Counted from the stretch's first letter, positions 26,333 to 36,084 are shown. The stretch is 64,000 nucleotides of DNA from Bacteroidetes bacterium RIFCSPLOWO2_12_FULL_37_12 (GCA_001769655.1 MEPC01000016.1:62001-126000), one strand, 5' to 3'. Notes: generated by a model not told the origin, from the sequence alone. A program made the numbers and translations.

Positions 26333-28456
26333 GTGAATAAACTCATATTGTATTTAGCATTTACATTTTCAGGCATATCTTCACTTTATGCCCAAACCCG
26401 GATTCATGGAAAAGTAATGTCTGGAAAAGAATCTATTCCGGGTGCAAATATAATCATTAAAGATACCTATGATGGCGCTTCCAGCGATAAAGAGGGAAAA
26501 TTTTCTTTTTTAACCTACGAGAATGGAGAAAAAACGCTGGTAGTAAGTTCCGTTGGTTTTGAACCCTATGAACAGAAAATCAAAATCGAAGGGAAAGAAC
26601 TTGAAATTAATCCTATCCTAAAGCAAACCATCACAGAATTAGATGTGGTAACTATTTCGGTGGGCACGTTTGAGGCATCAGAAGAAAAAAAATCGTTGAT
26701 GCTCAGACCGCTTGATATAGTTACAACTGCCGGTTCAAAAGGTGACTTATATGGCGCTTTGCAAACCTTGCCAGGAACTCAAACTATTGGTGAAACAGAA
26801 GGTTTATTTGTAAGAGGGGGCGCGGGCTCAGAAACAAAAACCGTTTTGGATGACATGATTATTCCGAATCCATTTTATAGTTCCTTGCCCGATATAGCAC
26901 AACGCGGCAGATTTTCGCCTTTCATGTTTAAAGGAACTATTTTCAATACCGGGGGCTACTCCGCCCAATACGGACAGGCATTATCATCCGTTCTCCTTCT
27001 TAATTCCCGCGACCTGCCTCAAAAAACTACTACCGATTTAAGCATTATGGCGGTTGGCTTGGGAGCAAGTCATACTCACAAATGGGAAAACACAAGCGCA
27101 ACTATTTCCGCCAATTACATTAACCTTAAACCCTATTATTCTCTTCTAAACAAAAAACCCGATTGGTCTGCCGAGCCCGAATCAAAGGATTTCGGATTTC
27201 ATTATAAATGGAAAACATCATCCACCGGAATGTTTAAATTTTTCTCCGGCTTTAGTAATAATTTTACTTCTCTATACTATCCAAACATCGACAAGGGTGG
27301 AAAAGATCATTTTTCTCTCGAGAATACCAATCTCTATGTAAACTCGAGCTATATAGAAATGTTAAATCCTAAATGGTCTGTGTTAACCGGCTATTCAGGT
27401 AGTTATAATAAAGACGATATGAAAAGTAATGATATCCCGTTACAAAGAAACCAGGAGTCGAATCATGGGAGAATTGCTTTTACAAAAACGTATGGAAGGT
27501 TTTCCAACTTTAAATTCGGTGGAGAAATGTTTCAGCAAAAAATAAAAAATGGTTACAACAATTACTTTCTGAGTTTTAATAAGCCACTTTCTTCCGCTTT
27601 TACGGAAACAGATTTTTTTGTAACTCCTAAATTAGCCACCCGGTTGGGGCTTAGGTATGAAAATTCTTCCCTGATAAATCAGGAAAACCTGGCGCCGCGT
27701 GCATCAATTTCAGTTAAAACCGGTAAAAAAAGCCAGGCATCTTTTGCCTGGGGAAAATTTTACCAACTTCCGGAAAATGAATTTACATTGATGAATGATT
27801 CCCTAAATTTTGAAAATGCAGAGCATTTTATTGTAAACTTTCAAAAATTAAATGAAGAAAAAAGAACCTTTAGAATTGAAGCATATTATAAGAAGTATGA
27901 CGATTTGATTTCGGGAATCAAAAATAATTACCAGTGGATTATATTGGATAACTCAGGTAGCGGTTATGCAAAGGGTTTTGATATATTCTGGAGAGATAAA
28001 GGGCTTCCTATGATTGATTATTGGATATCCTATTCCTACTTAGATACGAAACGTAAATACCTCGATTTTCAGAAAGAGGCAACCCCGACTTTTGCTCCAA
28101 AACATACCTTTAATATTGTCTATAAACATTATATCCCCAAAATTACTACCAGTGCCGGGTTTACCTATACGTATGCCACGGGCAGACCTTATTATAATCC
28201 TAACAATCCGGATTTTCTTTCAGATTATACACCGGATTACCACAACTTGAGTTTTACAGCGAGTTACCTGACTTCCATAAAAGATCATTTTACGGTTATT
28301 TATACTGGCATAGGAAATATAACAGCATACAAAAATATTTTCGGTTATCGGTATTCCAAAGACGGTACTAAACGACAGGAAATTACTTCCCCAACTCCTG
28401 TTTCTGTTTTTGTAGGAATGTTTATTACCTTTGGGGAGGATAGGGTGAGGAATTAG
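26333..28456 (+). CDS. TonB-dependent receptor with carboxypeptidase-regulatory-like domain
   Basis: 707 residues. A signal peptide (residues 1-20, ending SLYAQ) is followed by a carboxypeptidase D regulatory-like beta domain (about 23-100), a plug domain (about 120-230; VRGGAGSETKTVLDD, GGYSAQYGQALSSVL) and a 22-strand-type beta-barrel ending at the C-terminus. These outer-membrane receptors import siderophores, vitamins or oligosaccharides using TonB energy. No SusD partner follows, which argues against a classic glycan-utilisation pair. The start is GTG; the preceding ATG is out of frame and hits a stop at once. A small TPR-like periplasmic protein follows 72 bp later. Confidence 0.9.
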   Translation: MNKLILYLAFTFSGISSLYAQTRIHGKVMSGKESIPGANIIIKDTYDGASSDKEGKFSFLTYENGEKTLVVSSVGFEPYEQKIKIEGKELEINPILKQTITELDVVTISVGTFEASEEKKSLMLRPLDIVTTAGSKGDLYGALQTLPGTQTIGETEGLFVRGGAGSETKTVLDDMIIPNPFYSSLPDIAQRGRFSPFMFKGTIFNTGGYSAQYGQALSSVLLLNSRDLPQKTTTDLSIMAVGLGASHTHKWENTSATISANYINLKPYYSLLNKKPDWSAEPESKDFGFHYKWKTSSTGMFKFFSGFSNNFTSLYYPNIDKGGKDHFSLENTNLYVNSSYIEMLNPKWSVLTGYSGSYNKDDMKSNDIPLQRNQESNHGRIAFTKTYGRFSNFKFGGEMFQQKIKNGYNNYFLSFNKPLSSAFTETDFFVTPKLATRLGLRYENSSLINQENLAPRASISVKTGKKSQASFAWGKFYQLPENEFTLMNDSLNFENAEHFIVNFQKLNEEKRTFRIEAYYKKYDDLISGIKNNYQWIILDNSGSGYAKGFDIFWRDKGLPMIDYWISYSYLDTKRKYLDFQKEATPTFAPKHTFNIVYKHYIPKITTSAGFTYTYATGRPYYNPNNPDFLSDYTPDYHNLSFTASYLTSIKDHFTVIYTGIGNITAYKNIFGYRYSKDGTKRQEITSPTPVSVFVGMFITFGEDRVRN

Positions 28457-28463
28457 GAATTAA

Positions 28464-28503
28464 CCATTTAGCCATTTAGCCATTTAACCATTTAATCATT
28501 TAA
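28464..28503. repeat. 8-bp tandem repeat CCATTTAA/G
   Basis: Five consecutive octamers (CCATTTAG, CCATTTAG, CCATTTAA, CCATTTAA, TCATTTAA) fill the space after the receptor gene and end 25 bp before the next start codon. Confidence 0.75.
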
Positions 28504-28528
28504 TTATTCACCTAACCATCAACGAATT

Positions 28529-29170
28529 ATGAAATCACAATTAAAGTATTTATTCATATTATTCCCACTCATTCTTTCAGCCCAGGAAGACCGTTATTTA
28601 TCGGGTATGAAAAAAGGACTCTCCATAATTGACAGCGCAAAATCGTCTGACGATTTCATTATGGCAGGTAACTTTTTTGAACGCATTGCTTTAGCTGAAA
28701 AAAGTATGTGGCTTCCTTTTTATTATGCCTCACTTTCTTACAATATGGCTGGTATAATGGGAAAAGAAAAGGACTTGAAAGATTCCTATTTTGATAAAGC
28801 GCTTTCATGGCTTGATTCCTGCCAAAAGAATAAACCGGACAGCTCCGAAGTTCTTTGTCTTAAAGGTTACATTACTTTGATGAAAATATCGGTAAGTCCT
28901 ATGTCAAGGGGTCCAAAATTTGGTCCGGAAGGAGCTAAACTTCTTGAAGAAGCAAAGCGCATAAATCCTTCTAATCCAAGACCTTATTATGTTCATGGAC
29001 AAAATACTTTTTATACACCAGCTATGTTTGGAGGTGGCAAAAATAAAGCGTTACCTTTATTGGAAGAGGCAGTTGAAAAATATAAAACTTTTGTTCCTGA
29101 AAGTGACCTCCACCCGAATTGGGGAAAACAAAGAGCTGAATACTTGGCGGGTGAATGTAAAAAAAATTGA
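28529..29170 (+). CDS. Secreted TPR-like hypothetical protein, partner of the TonB receptor
   Basis: 213 residues. A signal peptide (MKSQLKYLFILFPLILSAQ) is followed by helical repeat-like sequence; FYYASLSYNMAG, EVLCLKGYITLM and ARPYYVHGQN-like segments fit TPR or Sel1-type helical hairpins. The stretch PMSRGPKFGPEGAKLLEEA is well conserved in similar small proteins that follow outer-membrane receptor genes. It is probably periplasmic. It lies 72 bp after the receptor on the same strand and is likely co-transcribed. No enzymatic motif is seen; a role in receptor function is inferred only from position. Confidence 0.65.
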   Translation: MKSQLKYLFILFPLILSAQEDRYLSGMKKGLSIIDSAKSSDDFIMAGNFFERIALAEKSMWLPFYYASLSYNMAGIMGKEKDLKDSYFDKALSWLDSCQKNKPDSSEVLCLKGYITLMKISVSPMSRGPKFGPEGAKLLEEAKRINPSNPRPYYVHGQNTFYTPAMFGGGKNKALPLLEEAVEKYKTFVPESDLHPNWGKQRAEYLAGECKKN

Positions 29171-29201
29171 TAATATGATAAAAAGTTTATATATTTTTAT
29201 A

Positions 29202-29209
29202 TACCTTTG
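29202..29209 (+). promoter_or_regulatory. Bacteroidota -7 box (TACCTTTG) for the DUF3276 gene
   Basis: TATACCTTTGCACC is a strong match to TAnnTTTG, 47 bp upstream of the start codon. The region upstream is AT-rich with no clear TTG at the -33 position. Confidence 0.55.
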
Positions 29210-29256
29210 CACCCCAAAATTAATTTAATTAACATTTTAACTAAACATTAAAGAAC

Positions 29257-29676
29257 ATGGAAAACTATAACGAGAGAGTAATGGATACTCACCAGGACAG
29301 AGTGGATGTCTATTCAAAAAGAGTAAGAGCAGGCAAAAGAACTTACTTCTTTGACGTGAAAGCAACACGTTCAAACGATTATTTTATTACAATTACTGAA
29401 AGTAAGAAAAAATTTCAGGAAGAGGGTTATATAAAACATAAAATATTCCTCTACAAAGAAGATTTTAACAAATTTACCTCTGCGTTGAACGAGACGGTTG
29501 ATTACGTAAAAAAAGAACTTCTCCCGGATTATAATTTTGAAGAATTCGATAGAGATAGAAACTTCAATGATCAACAACCGAAAGACGCTACTTTAAATAC
29601 TGAAGAAGTTAAGGTAACCTCAGAAGTTACTGAAAAAGCTGAAGCCGTAGAGCACACCGACCTTAAATGGGATTAA
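29257..29676 (+). CDS. DUF3276 / PUR-alpha-like nucleic-acid-binding protein
   Basis: 139 residues. The central part (about 20-95; RAGKRTYFFDVKATRSNDYFITITESKK, then KIFLYKEDFNKF) matches the PUR repeat found in the small Bacteroidota DUF3276 family, which is thought to bind single-stranded DNA or RNA. The last 40 residues are acidic and low-complexity. It is a single-gene unit with its own promoter and a strong terminator, as expected for a highly expressed protein. Confidence 0.85.
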   Translation: MENYNERVMDTHQDRVDVYSKRVRAGKRTYFFDVKATRSNDYFITITESKKKFQEEGYIKHKIFLYKEDFNKFTSALNETVDYVKKELLPDYNFEEFDRDRNFNDQQPKDATLNTEEVKVTSEVTEKAEAVEHTDLKWD

Positions 29677-29696
29677 TTTTTTGATTAATCAAAAGC

Positions 29697-29730
29697 AAAA
29701 CCCCTTTCATTCAACTGAAAGGGGTTTTTT
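29697..29730 (+). terminator. Rho-independent terminator after the DUF3276 gene
   Basis: An 11-bp perfect stem (29699-29709 with 29716-29726, AACCCCTTTCA/TGAAAGGGGTT) around a 6-base loop is followed directly by TTTT. It is the clearest terminator in the window. Confidence 0.88.
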
Positions 29731-29734
29731 GTTT

Positions 29735-29742
29735 TATATTTG
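29735..29742 (+). promoter_or_regulatory. Bacteroidota -7 box (TATATTTG) for the AI-2E-type permease gene
   Basis: TATATTTG lies just after the terminator and 20 bp before the start at 29763. Confidence 0.5.
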
Positions 29743-29762
29743 TATTCAATTAACCATTTCCA

Positions 29763-30851
29763 ATGCGCCGTTATCCTTTAATCCTCCTTTTCATTTTTAT
29801 AGGTCTTGCTTTTTTGAGTATCTGGTATCTTTCTGAAATTGTAATTTATTTTATTATCTCTCTGGTTTTAACTGTCTTTCTTAATCCGATAGTTGATAAA
29901 ATTAATGACATTTATCTGATGGGAATCCAAATTCCCCGATGGACGGGAGCTATAATTTCCTTTGTTGTATTGGGCTTATTCGGATGGATTCTATTTTTAA
30001 TAATTCTACCTTTAGTTTCCGATCAGTTTACAGTTCTTAAATCAGTTTCATTGGAAAACATAACACCCATTATTTCACCTTACCTTCAAAAGGTAGAAGA
30101 TTATCTCATACGGCATTTTATACCTGGAAGCAAAAGTGGTTTTATTTTAAAATCAATGACGGATAATCTTTATAACCTGTTTAAAAGCAGTAATTTTAAT
30201 GACTTGATCAATAATCTTTTATCTTTCGGTGGAAGCATTTTGACTGGCATCATTGCTGTATTTTTCATCACTTTCTTTCTGTTGAAAGAACCTGGAATTT
30301 TAAAAAACGCATTACTCTCATTAGTTCCCAGAAAATATTTTGAAATGTCCATTGCTTTATATTCAAAACTTGAAATAATTCTTTCGGGTTATTTGAGAGG
30401 CATTATTATTCAATCAACCGCTATTGCTTTCGTTACCGCAATTAGTTTATTGGTTATTGGTATTGAAGACGGCATTATTATCGGTATATTAACTGGATCG
30501 TTAAATTTGATTCCATATATAGGTCCATTGATATCTTACATTTTAGGATTATTTATAGCTGTTGCAACGGAAAGCATTGGTAATCCTGAGCCAGAATATT
30601 TTTCTGTTTTTTTAAAGTTGTCAGTTGTTTTTATTGCTATTCAGGCAGTTGATTTTTTCTTTTTCAGACCTTTTATTTTTTCAAGAGCGTTGAAACTTCA
30701 TGCCTTGGAGATACTTATCATCATAATTATAGGTGCAAAATTAGGCGGGGCAATCGGTATGGTAATGGCACTGCCCGCATATTCTATATTAAAAGTATCC
30801 ATTGAGGAATTTATCAAGGCATACAATCAATATAGGGTTTTTAAGCAATAA
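29763..30851 (+). CDS. AI-2E family transporter (PerM/YdiK-type permease)
   Basis: 362 residues. About eight membrane segments in the family order: two N-terminal pairs, a long central soluble loop (about 85-150) and a conserved C-terminal block (GILTGSLNLIPYIGPLISYILG, then GAKLGGAIGMVMALPAYSILK). The family is named after autoinducer-2 export, but members do varied jobs such as sodium/proton exchange. The gene has its own -7 box directly after a terminator. The downstream gene is YchF, with a 37-bp repeat in the gap. Substrate unknown. Confidence 0.88.
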   Translation: MRRYPLILLFIFIGLAFLSIWYLSEIVIYFIISLVLTVFLNPIVDKINDIYLMGIQIPRWTGAIISFVVLGLFGWILFLIILPLVSDQFTVLKSVSLENITPIISPYLQKVEDYLIRHFIPGSKSGFILKSMTDNLYNLFKSSNFNDLINNLLSFGGSILTGIIAVFFITFFLLKEPGILKNALLSLVPRKYFEMSIALYSKLEIILSGYLRGIIIQSTAIAFVTAISLLVIGIEDGIIIGILTGSLNLIPYIGPLISYILGLFIAVATESIGNPEPEYFSVFLKLSVVFIAIQAVDFFFFRPFIFSRALKLHALEILIIIIIGAKLGGAIGMVMALPAYSILKVSIEEFIKAYNQYRVFKQ

Positions 30852-30859
30852 ATCTCTAA

Positions 30860-30896
30860 CCCCTCTCCATTTTTTTGGAGAGGGGCTGGGGTGAGG
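30860..30896. repeat. 37-bp palindromic repeat, copy 1
   Basis: CCCCTCTCC (30860-30868) and GGAGAGGGG (30877-30885) form a 9-bp stem around an A-T7 loop, followed by CTGGGGTGAGG. An identical 37-bp copy lies in the opposite orientation at 49902-49938. Confidence 0.85.
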
Positions 30897-30934
30897 TCCT
30901 GAAATCCTGCAATCTTTTTATAATTCATCAAATC

Positions 30935-32032
30935 ATGTCGCTAAAATGTGGAATTGTCGGTTTACCTAACGTAGGTAAATCAACCTTATTTAATGCACTG
31001 TCAAATGCTGGAGCCGTGGTGGCAAACTATCCGTTTTGTACCATTGAGCCCAATGTCGGCGTTGTGCCTGTCCCGGATGAGCGTCTGGGCGTTCTTGAAA
31101 AACTTGTCAATCCCAAACAAGTGATACCCGCAGTTATTGAATTTGTGGATATCGCCGGATTAGTAAAAGGCGCCAGCAAAGGCGAAGGTCTGGGAAACCA
31201 ATTCTTAGCGAACATACGTGAAGTAGATGCCATTCTGCATGTAGTCCGATGTTTTGAGGATGATAACATAATTCATGTTAGTGGCACTGTTGACCCAATC
31301 AGGGACAAAGAAATCATTGACACAGAGCTACAGTTGAAAGACATGGAATCCATTGAAAAAAAAATAAATCGGGTAGAAAAAATCGGACAACTGGGAGATA
31401 AAGATGCAAAATTTGCTTATGAAAATCTTTTGAAATACCGGCAACATTTGAGAGCAGGTCACAATGCCAGAACCATTGCATTGAGTCAGGAAGAAAAATC
31501 TGTGATAAACGATATCTTTCTGCTCACTGCAAAACCTGTCATTTTTCTTGCAAATGTCAAGCAATCAGATTTAAAGACAGGCAATCAATATGTAGAATTA
31601 TTAAAAAAAGAAATCCAGAAAGAAAAAGCCGGATTGGTTATGATTTGTGCCGCGCTGGAGGCAGAAATTGCACAAATAGATGAACCTGAGGAAAGAAAAC
31701 TATTTCTGATTGATTACGGATTGCAGGAATCCGGCTTAGACCGGTTAATAAAGGAGTGTTATACTATTTTAGGACTATCCACTTATTTTACTGCCGGTGA
31801 GAAAGAAGTAAAGGCATGGACAATTCATAAAGGATGGAAGGCGCCACAAGCCGCAGGGGTCATTCATTCCGATTTTGAAAAAGGATTTATCCGTGCAGAG
31901 GTAATCAAATTAAACGACTATGAAAAATTAAAAACAGAAGCGGCATGCCGCGAAGCTGGAAAAATGGCGATGGAAGGAAAAGAGTATGTTGTGCAGGATG
32001 GAGATGTGATGCACTTCCGGTTTAATGTGTGA
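30935..32032 (+). CDS. ychF: Redox-regulated ATPase/GTPase YchF (OLA1 family)
   Basis: 365 residues from [19 protein letters not shown], the normal YchF start. A longer frame begins at 30875 but its extra 20 residues come from the 37-bp repeat and are not conserved. G1 is [10 protein letters not shown]3 is [17 protein letters not shown], and the C-terminal TGS domain includes [27 protein letters not shown]. YchF binds ribosomes and hydrolyses ATP better than GTP; it is a regulator of the stress response. The SDR gene starts 26 bp after its stop on the same strand. Confidence 0.95.
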   Translation: MSLKCGIVGLPNVGKSTLFNALSNAGAVVANYPFCTIEPNVGVVPVPDERLGVLEKLVNPKQVIPAVIEFVDIAGLVKGASKGEGLGNQFLANIREVDAILHVVRCFEDDNIIHVSGTVDPIRDKEIIDTELQLKDMESIEKKINRVEKIGQLGDKDAKFAYENLLKYRQHLRAGHNARTIALSQEEKSVINDIFLLTAKPVIFLANVKQSDLKTGNQYVELLKKEIQKEKAGLVMICAALEAEIAQIDEPEERKLFLIDYGLQESGLDRLIKECYTILGLSTYFTAGEKEVKAWTIHKGWKAPQAAGVIHSDFEKGFIRAEVIKLNDYEKLKTEAACREAGKMAMEGKEYVVQDGDVMHFRFNV

Positions 32033-32058
32033 TTTATTTCTTTACAAGCCCTTGTATT

Positions 32059-32757
32059 ATGAATTTAAAAAATAAAACTGCAATCGTTACCGGTGTCAGC
32101 CGGGGAATAGGAAGATCTATAGTGGATGTTTTATTGCAGAAAGGAGCTAAGGTAACAGGGTGGGGGAGAAAAGATCCTAAAATTGAAAATAAAAATTTTC
32201 TATTTGTGAAAATGGATATACGATTCCCTGAGCAAGTAAAAAAAGGTCTTGCAAAAACATCAAAGTTTTTTGGAGGAACTTTTGATATTTTGATAAACAA
32301 TTCCGGTTTGGGATATTTTGGAAAAATAGACGAGATGAGTGACACACAGTGGTACGAAATGTTTGATACAAATGTTCACGGGATTTTTTATTGTTGCAGG
32401 AACATAGTGCCACTTATGAAAAAAAACAACAAGGGACATATAGTGAATATTTCTTCTATTGCAGGTAAAATCGGTATGGAAGAAGGAGCCGGTTATTGCG
32501 GGACCAAATTTGCCGTCCGAGGAATTTCAGAGGCACTTTTTAAGGAATTAAGAAAATATGGTATAAAAGTTACCTGTATTTTTCCCGGGTCGGTTAATAC
32601 TTCTTTTTTTGATAATATTCAATCCGTAACGGCAAACGAATTGATGCTTACTCCTCAGGAAGTTGCTAAATGTGTTTTGGATGTTTTGGAAGCCGATAAA
32701 AATAGCCATGTTACGGAAGTGGAACTAAGACCGTTCAACGTAAAAGGGAAGATGTGA
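32059..32757 (+). CDS. SDR family oxidoreductase
   Basis: 232 residues from MNLKNKTAIVTG; an upstream in-frame codon at 32029 overlaps the end of ychF and adds residues outside the fold. The cofactor motif is TGVSRGIG, the NNSG motif follows strand 4, and the catalytic residues are Ser in NISSIAGK and YCGTK. This is a classical short-chain dehydrogenase using NAD(P)H. The substrate is unknown; the closest general type is 3-ketoacyl-ACP reductase-like or sorbitol dehydrogenase-like. It lies just after ychF and just before a retropepsin-like gene with its own -7 box. Confidence 0.88.
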   Translation: MNLKNKTAIVTGVSRGIGRSIVDVLLQKGAKVTGWGRKDPKIENKNFLFVKMDIRFPEQVKKGLAKTSKFFGGTFDILINNSGLGYFGKIDEMSDTQWYEMFDTNVHGIFYCCRNIVPLMKKNNKGHIVNISSIAGKIGMEEGAGYCGTKFAVRGISEALFKELRKYGIKVTCIFPGSVNTSFFDNIQSVTANELMLTPQEVAKCVLDVLEADKNSHVTEVELRPFNVKGKM

Positions 32758-32774
32758 ATGTTCATGAAAAGTTG

Positions 32775-32782
32775 TACCTTTG
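32775..32782 (+). promoter_or_regulatory. Bacteroidota -7 box (TACCTTTG) for the retropepsin-like gene
   Basis: GTACCTTTGTA matches TAnnTTTG, 27 bp before the ATG at 32810. Confidence 0.5.
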
Positions 32783-32809
32783 TATCTATAAGCCAAAAAA
32801 CTAAATACC

Positions 32810-33187
32810 ATGGGCAGAATAAAACAAAATATTGAAATAAGAAATAAAAAATACTGGGCTCTCTTTGATACAGGTGCGCGAAATACATATATTACCCAGA
32901 ATTTATCAGCCGAATTACCTACCTCAGAATTTCGTGTTACAAATCCCATATCATTAGGAGGAAAAACCCATACTATAAAAAAAGTTTGTCTGTTGGATTG
33001 TAAAATTAAAGGATTAAATGTAAACACCAACGCATTTGTGCTGGATGAAATTGGAAATGACGAAGATGGCAAAAAAATAGATGTGCTTATTGGCGCACTA
33101 CTGATGCAACAATGGGGTATTATTCCAATACCCGAAAAAGAGGATATTGATATGAGCCATTATCCAAAAGAATTTGTAGAATTTTAG
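32810..33187 (+). CDS. Retropepsin-like aspartic protease domain protein
   Basis: 125 residues. ALFDTGARNTYI (about 18-29) is the active-site signature of retropepsin-like proteases (D-T/S-G-A), and VLIGALLMQQWGI near residue 94 fits the hydrophobic-hydrophobic-G motif of the fold. One domain is present, so a dimer would be needed to form the active site. No signal peptide is seen, and the protein is likely cytoplasmic. The substrate is unknown. The downstream M16 gene is on the opposite strand. Confidence 0.75.
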   Translation: MGRIKQNIEIRNKKYWALFDTGARNTYITQNLSAELPTSEFRVTNPISLGGKTHTIKKVCLLDCKIKGLNVNTNAFVLDEIGNDEDGKKIDVLIGALLMQQWGIIPIPEKEDIDMSHYPKEFVEF

Positions 33188-33270
33188 TTTCGGTTCGTAA
33201 ATACATCGCCTACTTAAACAAGCTACCTTAGGATTGCAGGTGAAGCTTAATTCTTACCTTTTCATTCATA

Positions 33271-36084
33271 TTACTCCGGCAACAATTTAAAAGTGCACCT
33301 TGTCTTTTCATTAAAATAATCATTCGCTAGTTTCTTAAATAATTCCGGATCTAATAACATTAAAAATACCTCATATTCTAAATCGCCTAATATAGGTTGC
33401 CGGTTTAAATATGACCCAGAAATCACTTCAAGCCACCAGCGGTTCTCTTTGACAGCAGTTTCCCTTTCTCTTCTGAATAGCTGTTTTACTTTTTCAATAT
33501 CCTCTGAAGTGGCACCGTTTGTTTTTAATTTATTCAACTCTTTTGAAAAAGCATCCATCAATGAGTCCAGTTTGACAGGATCACAACTAAAGTTTATAGT
33601 TATAGAAAACCGTTCCTTAGGAATCCGGCGGTAATTTGGACTTACCCTTACTCCATACGTTCCCCCTTTGTCTTCACGGAGTGATTCACGCAATTTAATA
33701 TTGAGAATGTGGCATAATGCGTTCATCTCAATAATATGTTGAGAATTCCACTGAAATTTGCCGCGGTATAAAAGTTGAACCATCGCTTTGGGTTCCTTTC
33801 CTTTTTTAATGATTTTAACGAGTGATTTTTTTGGACTTTTTATTTTTATGGATTTCCATTTTTCTTTTTTTCCCTTGGAAGGAAGATTACTGAAATATTT
33901 TTCTATATACGGTCGCAAACTATCGGCGGAAATATTTCCAACAAAGAAGAAATTAAAATCACCTGCCTCGGAGAAACGGTCTTTAAATATTTCATAAGCC
34001 CGTTGATGATTTATTTCTTTCAACAATTCCGGTGTTATGGGTTTAAACCGGGGATGATATCCTGCCATAGTTGCCTGTATGGTGTCCCAAAAAGCCGACT
34101 CAGGCGAAAGGGAACGGTTTTCAATGAATGATTTTTGACGGTTTATATAAGATGAAAAAGCCACACTGTCTTGGCGGGGAGTCGTAAACATTAAAAAAAG
34201 CAATTGAAAGAACGATTCCATATCTTTAGGTGAGAAAGAACCGCGAAACCCTTCGTAGTAATCATTAATAAATGGGTAAACATTTACCTTTTTACCAGTC
34301 ATATATTTCTGTAATTGATTTTGTGTAAAATTGCTTACCCCCGATGAAGCAATGATCCCATCCGAATTTTCAGCAGAGTAAAAATCTTTGTCAGGGTATA
34401 AATTGATTCCGCCCTCGCTGAAGGAAGTGAAAAGTATTTCATCATTCTTAAAATCTGTAGTTTTTAAGACCACTTTTGCACCATTTTTCAAGGTCCATTC
34501 CGTAAAATTGAAATTCTGGTCTCTGACTTCACGAATAATAAAAGAAGTGGAAGGAGTAAGGGGGTGAGTCATTAATTTATCAGGAATTTTTTCCTCTGAA
34601 TAGCTTGAAATATCACCTGAAACGGTTGCATTCCAAATTTCTGCAATTCTTTTTTCGTTTGGCAAATTCAGATTTTCTTTTTCAGGTGCCTGAAGTATTG
34701 CTACACAATTCTTTTCACCGGGTATCAATTCCTTGCAAGAGTTGTTTATTTCTTCTAATGAAATACCCGGCAACAATTTTTCAGCTTGGGTAAACTCATA
34801 TTCAATGGAAGGCGCCGGATTTTTATCTAAAAATAATGACACAAGCTTCCAGACAAAAGTAGCCGACTCCGTTTTATCTTTCTCAACATGTCTTGATTCC
34901 AACCCTTTATTGAGGTCTTTCTTTTCTCTTTCCAACTCTCCTGCAGTAAACCCATGTCTTCGCATACGTTCAAGTTCTCTGGCAATTGTCTCAAAACATT
35001 TTTCAATGCTGTTTTCCTTTGAGAAAGCAATGGAAGTAAAACTGTCTTTGGTACGGGCAAAATCTCCCACGAAGGTAAATGCAAAACTAAACGGAGGGTC
35101 AGCTTCCTTTTGAATTTCAGATAAACGTTCATTTAACATTCCGGTAACCAAACGGAAAATTAAATTTCTTCGATAATCGTTAACCGTTCCTTCGGGAAAT
35201 TTAGGAAGTTTATAAGTGATGTTGATTGTAATATTATCTGCTTCCTTGTCTTTAGCAACCACGATAAATCGCTCATCGTGGTCCGGGACAGGAAAGTACT
35301 CACGTATTTTAGGATTTGAGGAAACCGGAATCATTGAGAATTTTGATATAATCAATTTTTCAATTTTTTCTACATCAAAATCTCCAACGGCTATCACTGC
35401 CATTAAATCGGGACGGTACCAATCGGTATAAAATTTTTTTAACGTGGAATAGGCACAAGTATCCAGCACCTCTTTTTTCCCTATGGGAAGACGTTCAGCG
35501 TAGCGGGAATTTTTGTATAAAAAGGGGAAATATTGTTTCCGCATTCGTTCATCAGCGCCGATACCCAGTCGCCACTCTTCGCCGACCACCCCGCGTTCTT
35601 TGTCAATTTCCAGAGGGTCAAAAGTGAGATTATGCGCCCAGTCCTCCAGTATTTTAAAACCATTCTCCACCACTTTCTCTGAGTCGGTAGGAATCTGCAT
35701 CATATACACCGTTTCATCAAAGCTGGTAAAAGCATTCAGATGTGCTCCAAAACGGATACCGGTTTTTTCTAAGTAATCAATGAGTTTATTTTTCTCAAAA
35801 TTTTTAGTGCCATTAAATGCCATGTGCTCGCAAAAGTGAGCCAGTCCCTGCTGATTTTCATCTTCCAGTATGGAACCTGCATCTACTGCTAACCGTAATT
35901 CTGCTCTTTTTTGCGGTTTGGGATTATACCGGACATAATACGTGAGACCATTTTCAAGTTTCCCGAAACGAACAGCTGGATCAAGGGGAATTTTTTCGCT
36001 TAGGTCCGGGAGAGTTTGGGCGGAAAGAATGGAGATGCAATAAAAAATATTCCAAAGAAGAATAGAAAAAAGTTTTTTGTACAT
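33271..36084 (-). CDS. M16 family zinc metallopeptidase (pitrilysin-like), secreted
   Basis: 937 residues. A signal peptide (1-22, ending LSAQ) precedes two tandem M16 halves. The first holds the inverted zinc motif HFCEH (83-87) and the downstream Glu in EEWRLGIGADERMRKQYF. The second half (from about 500) lacks the zinc motif but has the R/Y substrate-binding region GGTYGVRVSPNY. This is the layout of 100-kDa periplasmic insulinase-type peptidases of the phylum. The protein should degrade peptides in the periplasm. It is transcribed alone from a divergent promoter shared with the deacetylase gene. Confidence 0.92.
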   Translation of the reverse strand: MYKKLFSILLWNIFYCISILSAQTLPDLSEKIPLDPAVRFGKLENGLTYYVRYNPKPQKRAELRLAVDAGSILEDENQQGLAHFCEHMAFNGTKNFEKNKLIDYLEKTGIRFGAHLNAFTSFDETVYMMQIPTDSEKVVENGFKILEDWAHNLTFDPLEIDKERGVVGEEWRLGIGADERMRKQYFPFLYKNSRYAERLPIGKKEVLDTCAYSTLKKFYTDWYRPDLMAVIAVGDFDVEKIEKLIISKFSMIPVSSNPKIREYFPVPDHDERFIVVAKDKEADNITINITYKLPKFPEGTVNDYRRNLIFRLVTGMLNERLSEIQKEADPPFSFAFTFVGDFARTKDSFTSIAFSKENSIEKCFETIARELERMRRHGFTAGELEREKKDLNKGLESRHVEKDKTESATFVWKLVSLFLDKNPAPSIEYEFTQAEKLLPGISLEEINNSCKELIPGEKNCVAILQAPEKENLNLPNEKRIAEIWNATVSGDISSYSEEKIPDKLMTHPLTPSTSFIIREVRDQNFNFTEWTLKNGAKVVLKTTDFKNDEILFTSFSEGGINLYPDKDFYSAENSDGIIASSGVSNFTQNQLQKYMTGKKVNVYPFINDYYEGFRGSFSPKDMESFFQLLFLMFTTPRQDSVAFSSYINRQKSFIENRSLSPESAFWDTIQATMAGYHPRFKPITPELLKEINHQRAYEIFKDRFSEAGDFNFFFVGNISADSLRPYIEKYFSNLPSKGKKEKWKSIKIKSPKKSLVKIIKKGKEPKAMVQLLYRGKFQWNSQHIIEMNALCHILNIKLRESLREDKGGTYGVRVSPNYRRIPKERFSITINFSCDPVKLDSLMDAFSKELNKLKTNGATSEDIEKVKQLFRRERETAVKENRWWLEVISGSYLNRQPILGDLEYEVFLMLLDPELFKKLANDYFNEKTRCTFKLLPE

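Noticed and set aside
30875-30934. N-terminal extension of YchF
   Set aside because: The extra residues are encoded by the end of the 37-bp palindromic repeat and precede the conserved MSLKCGIVG start.
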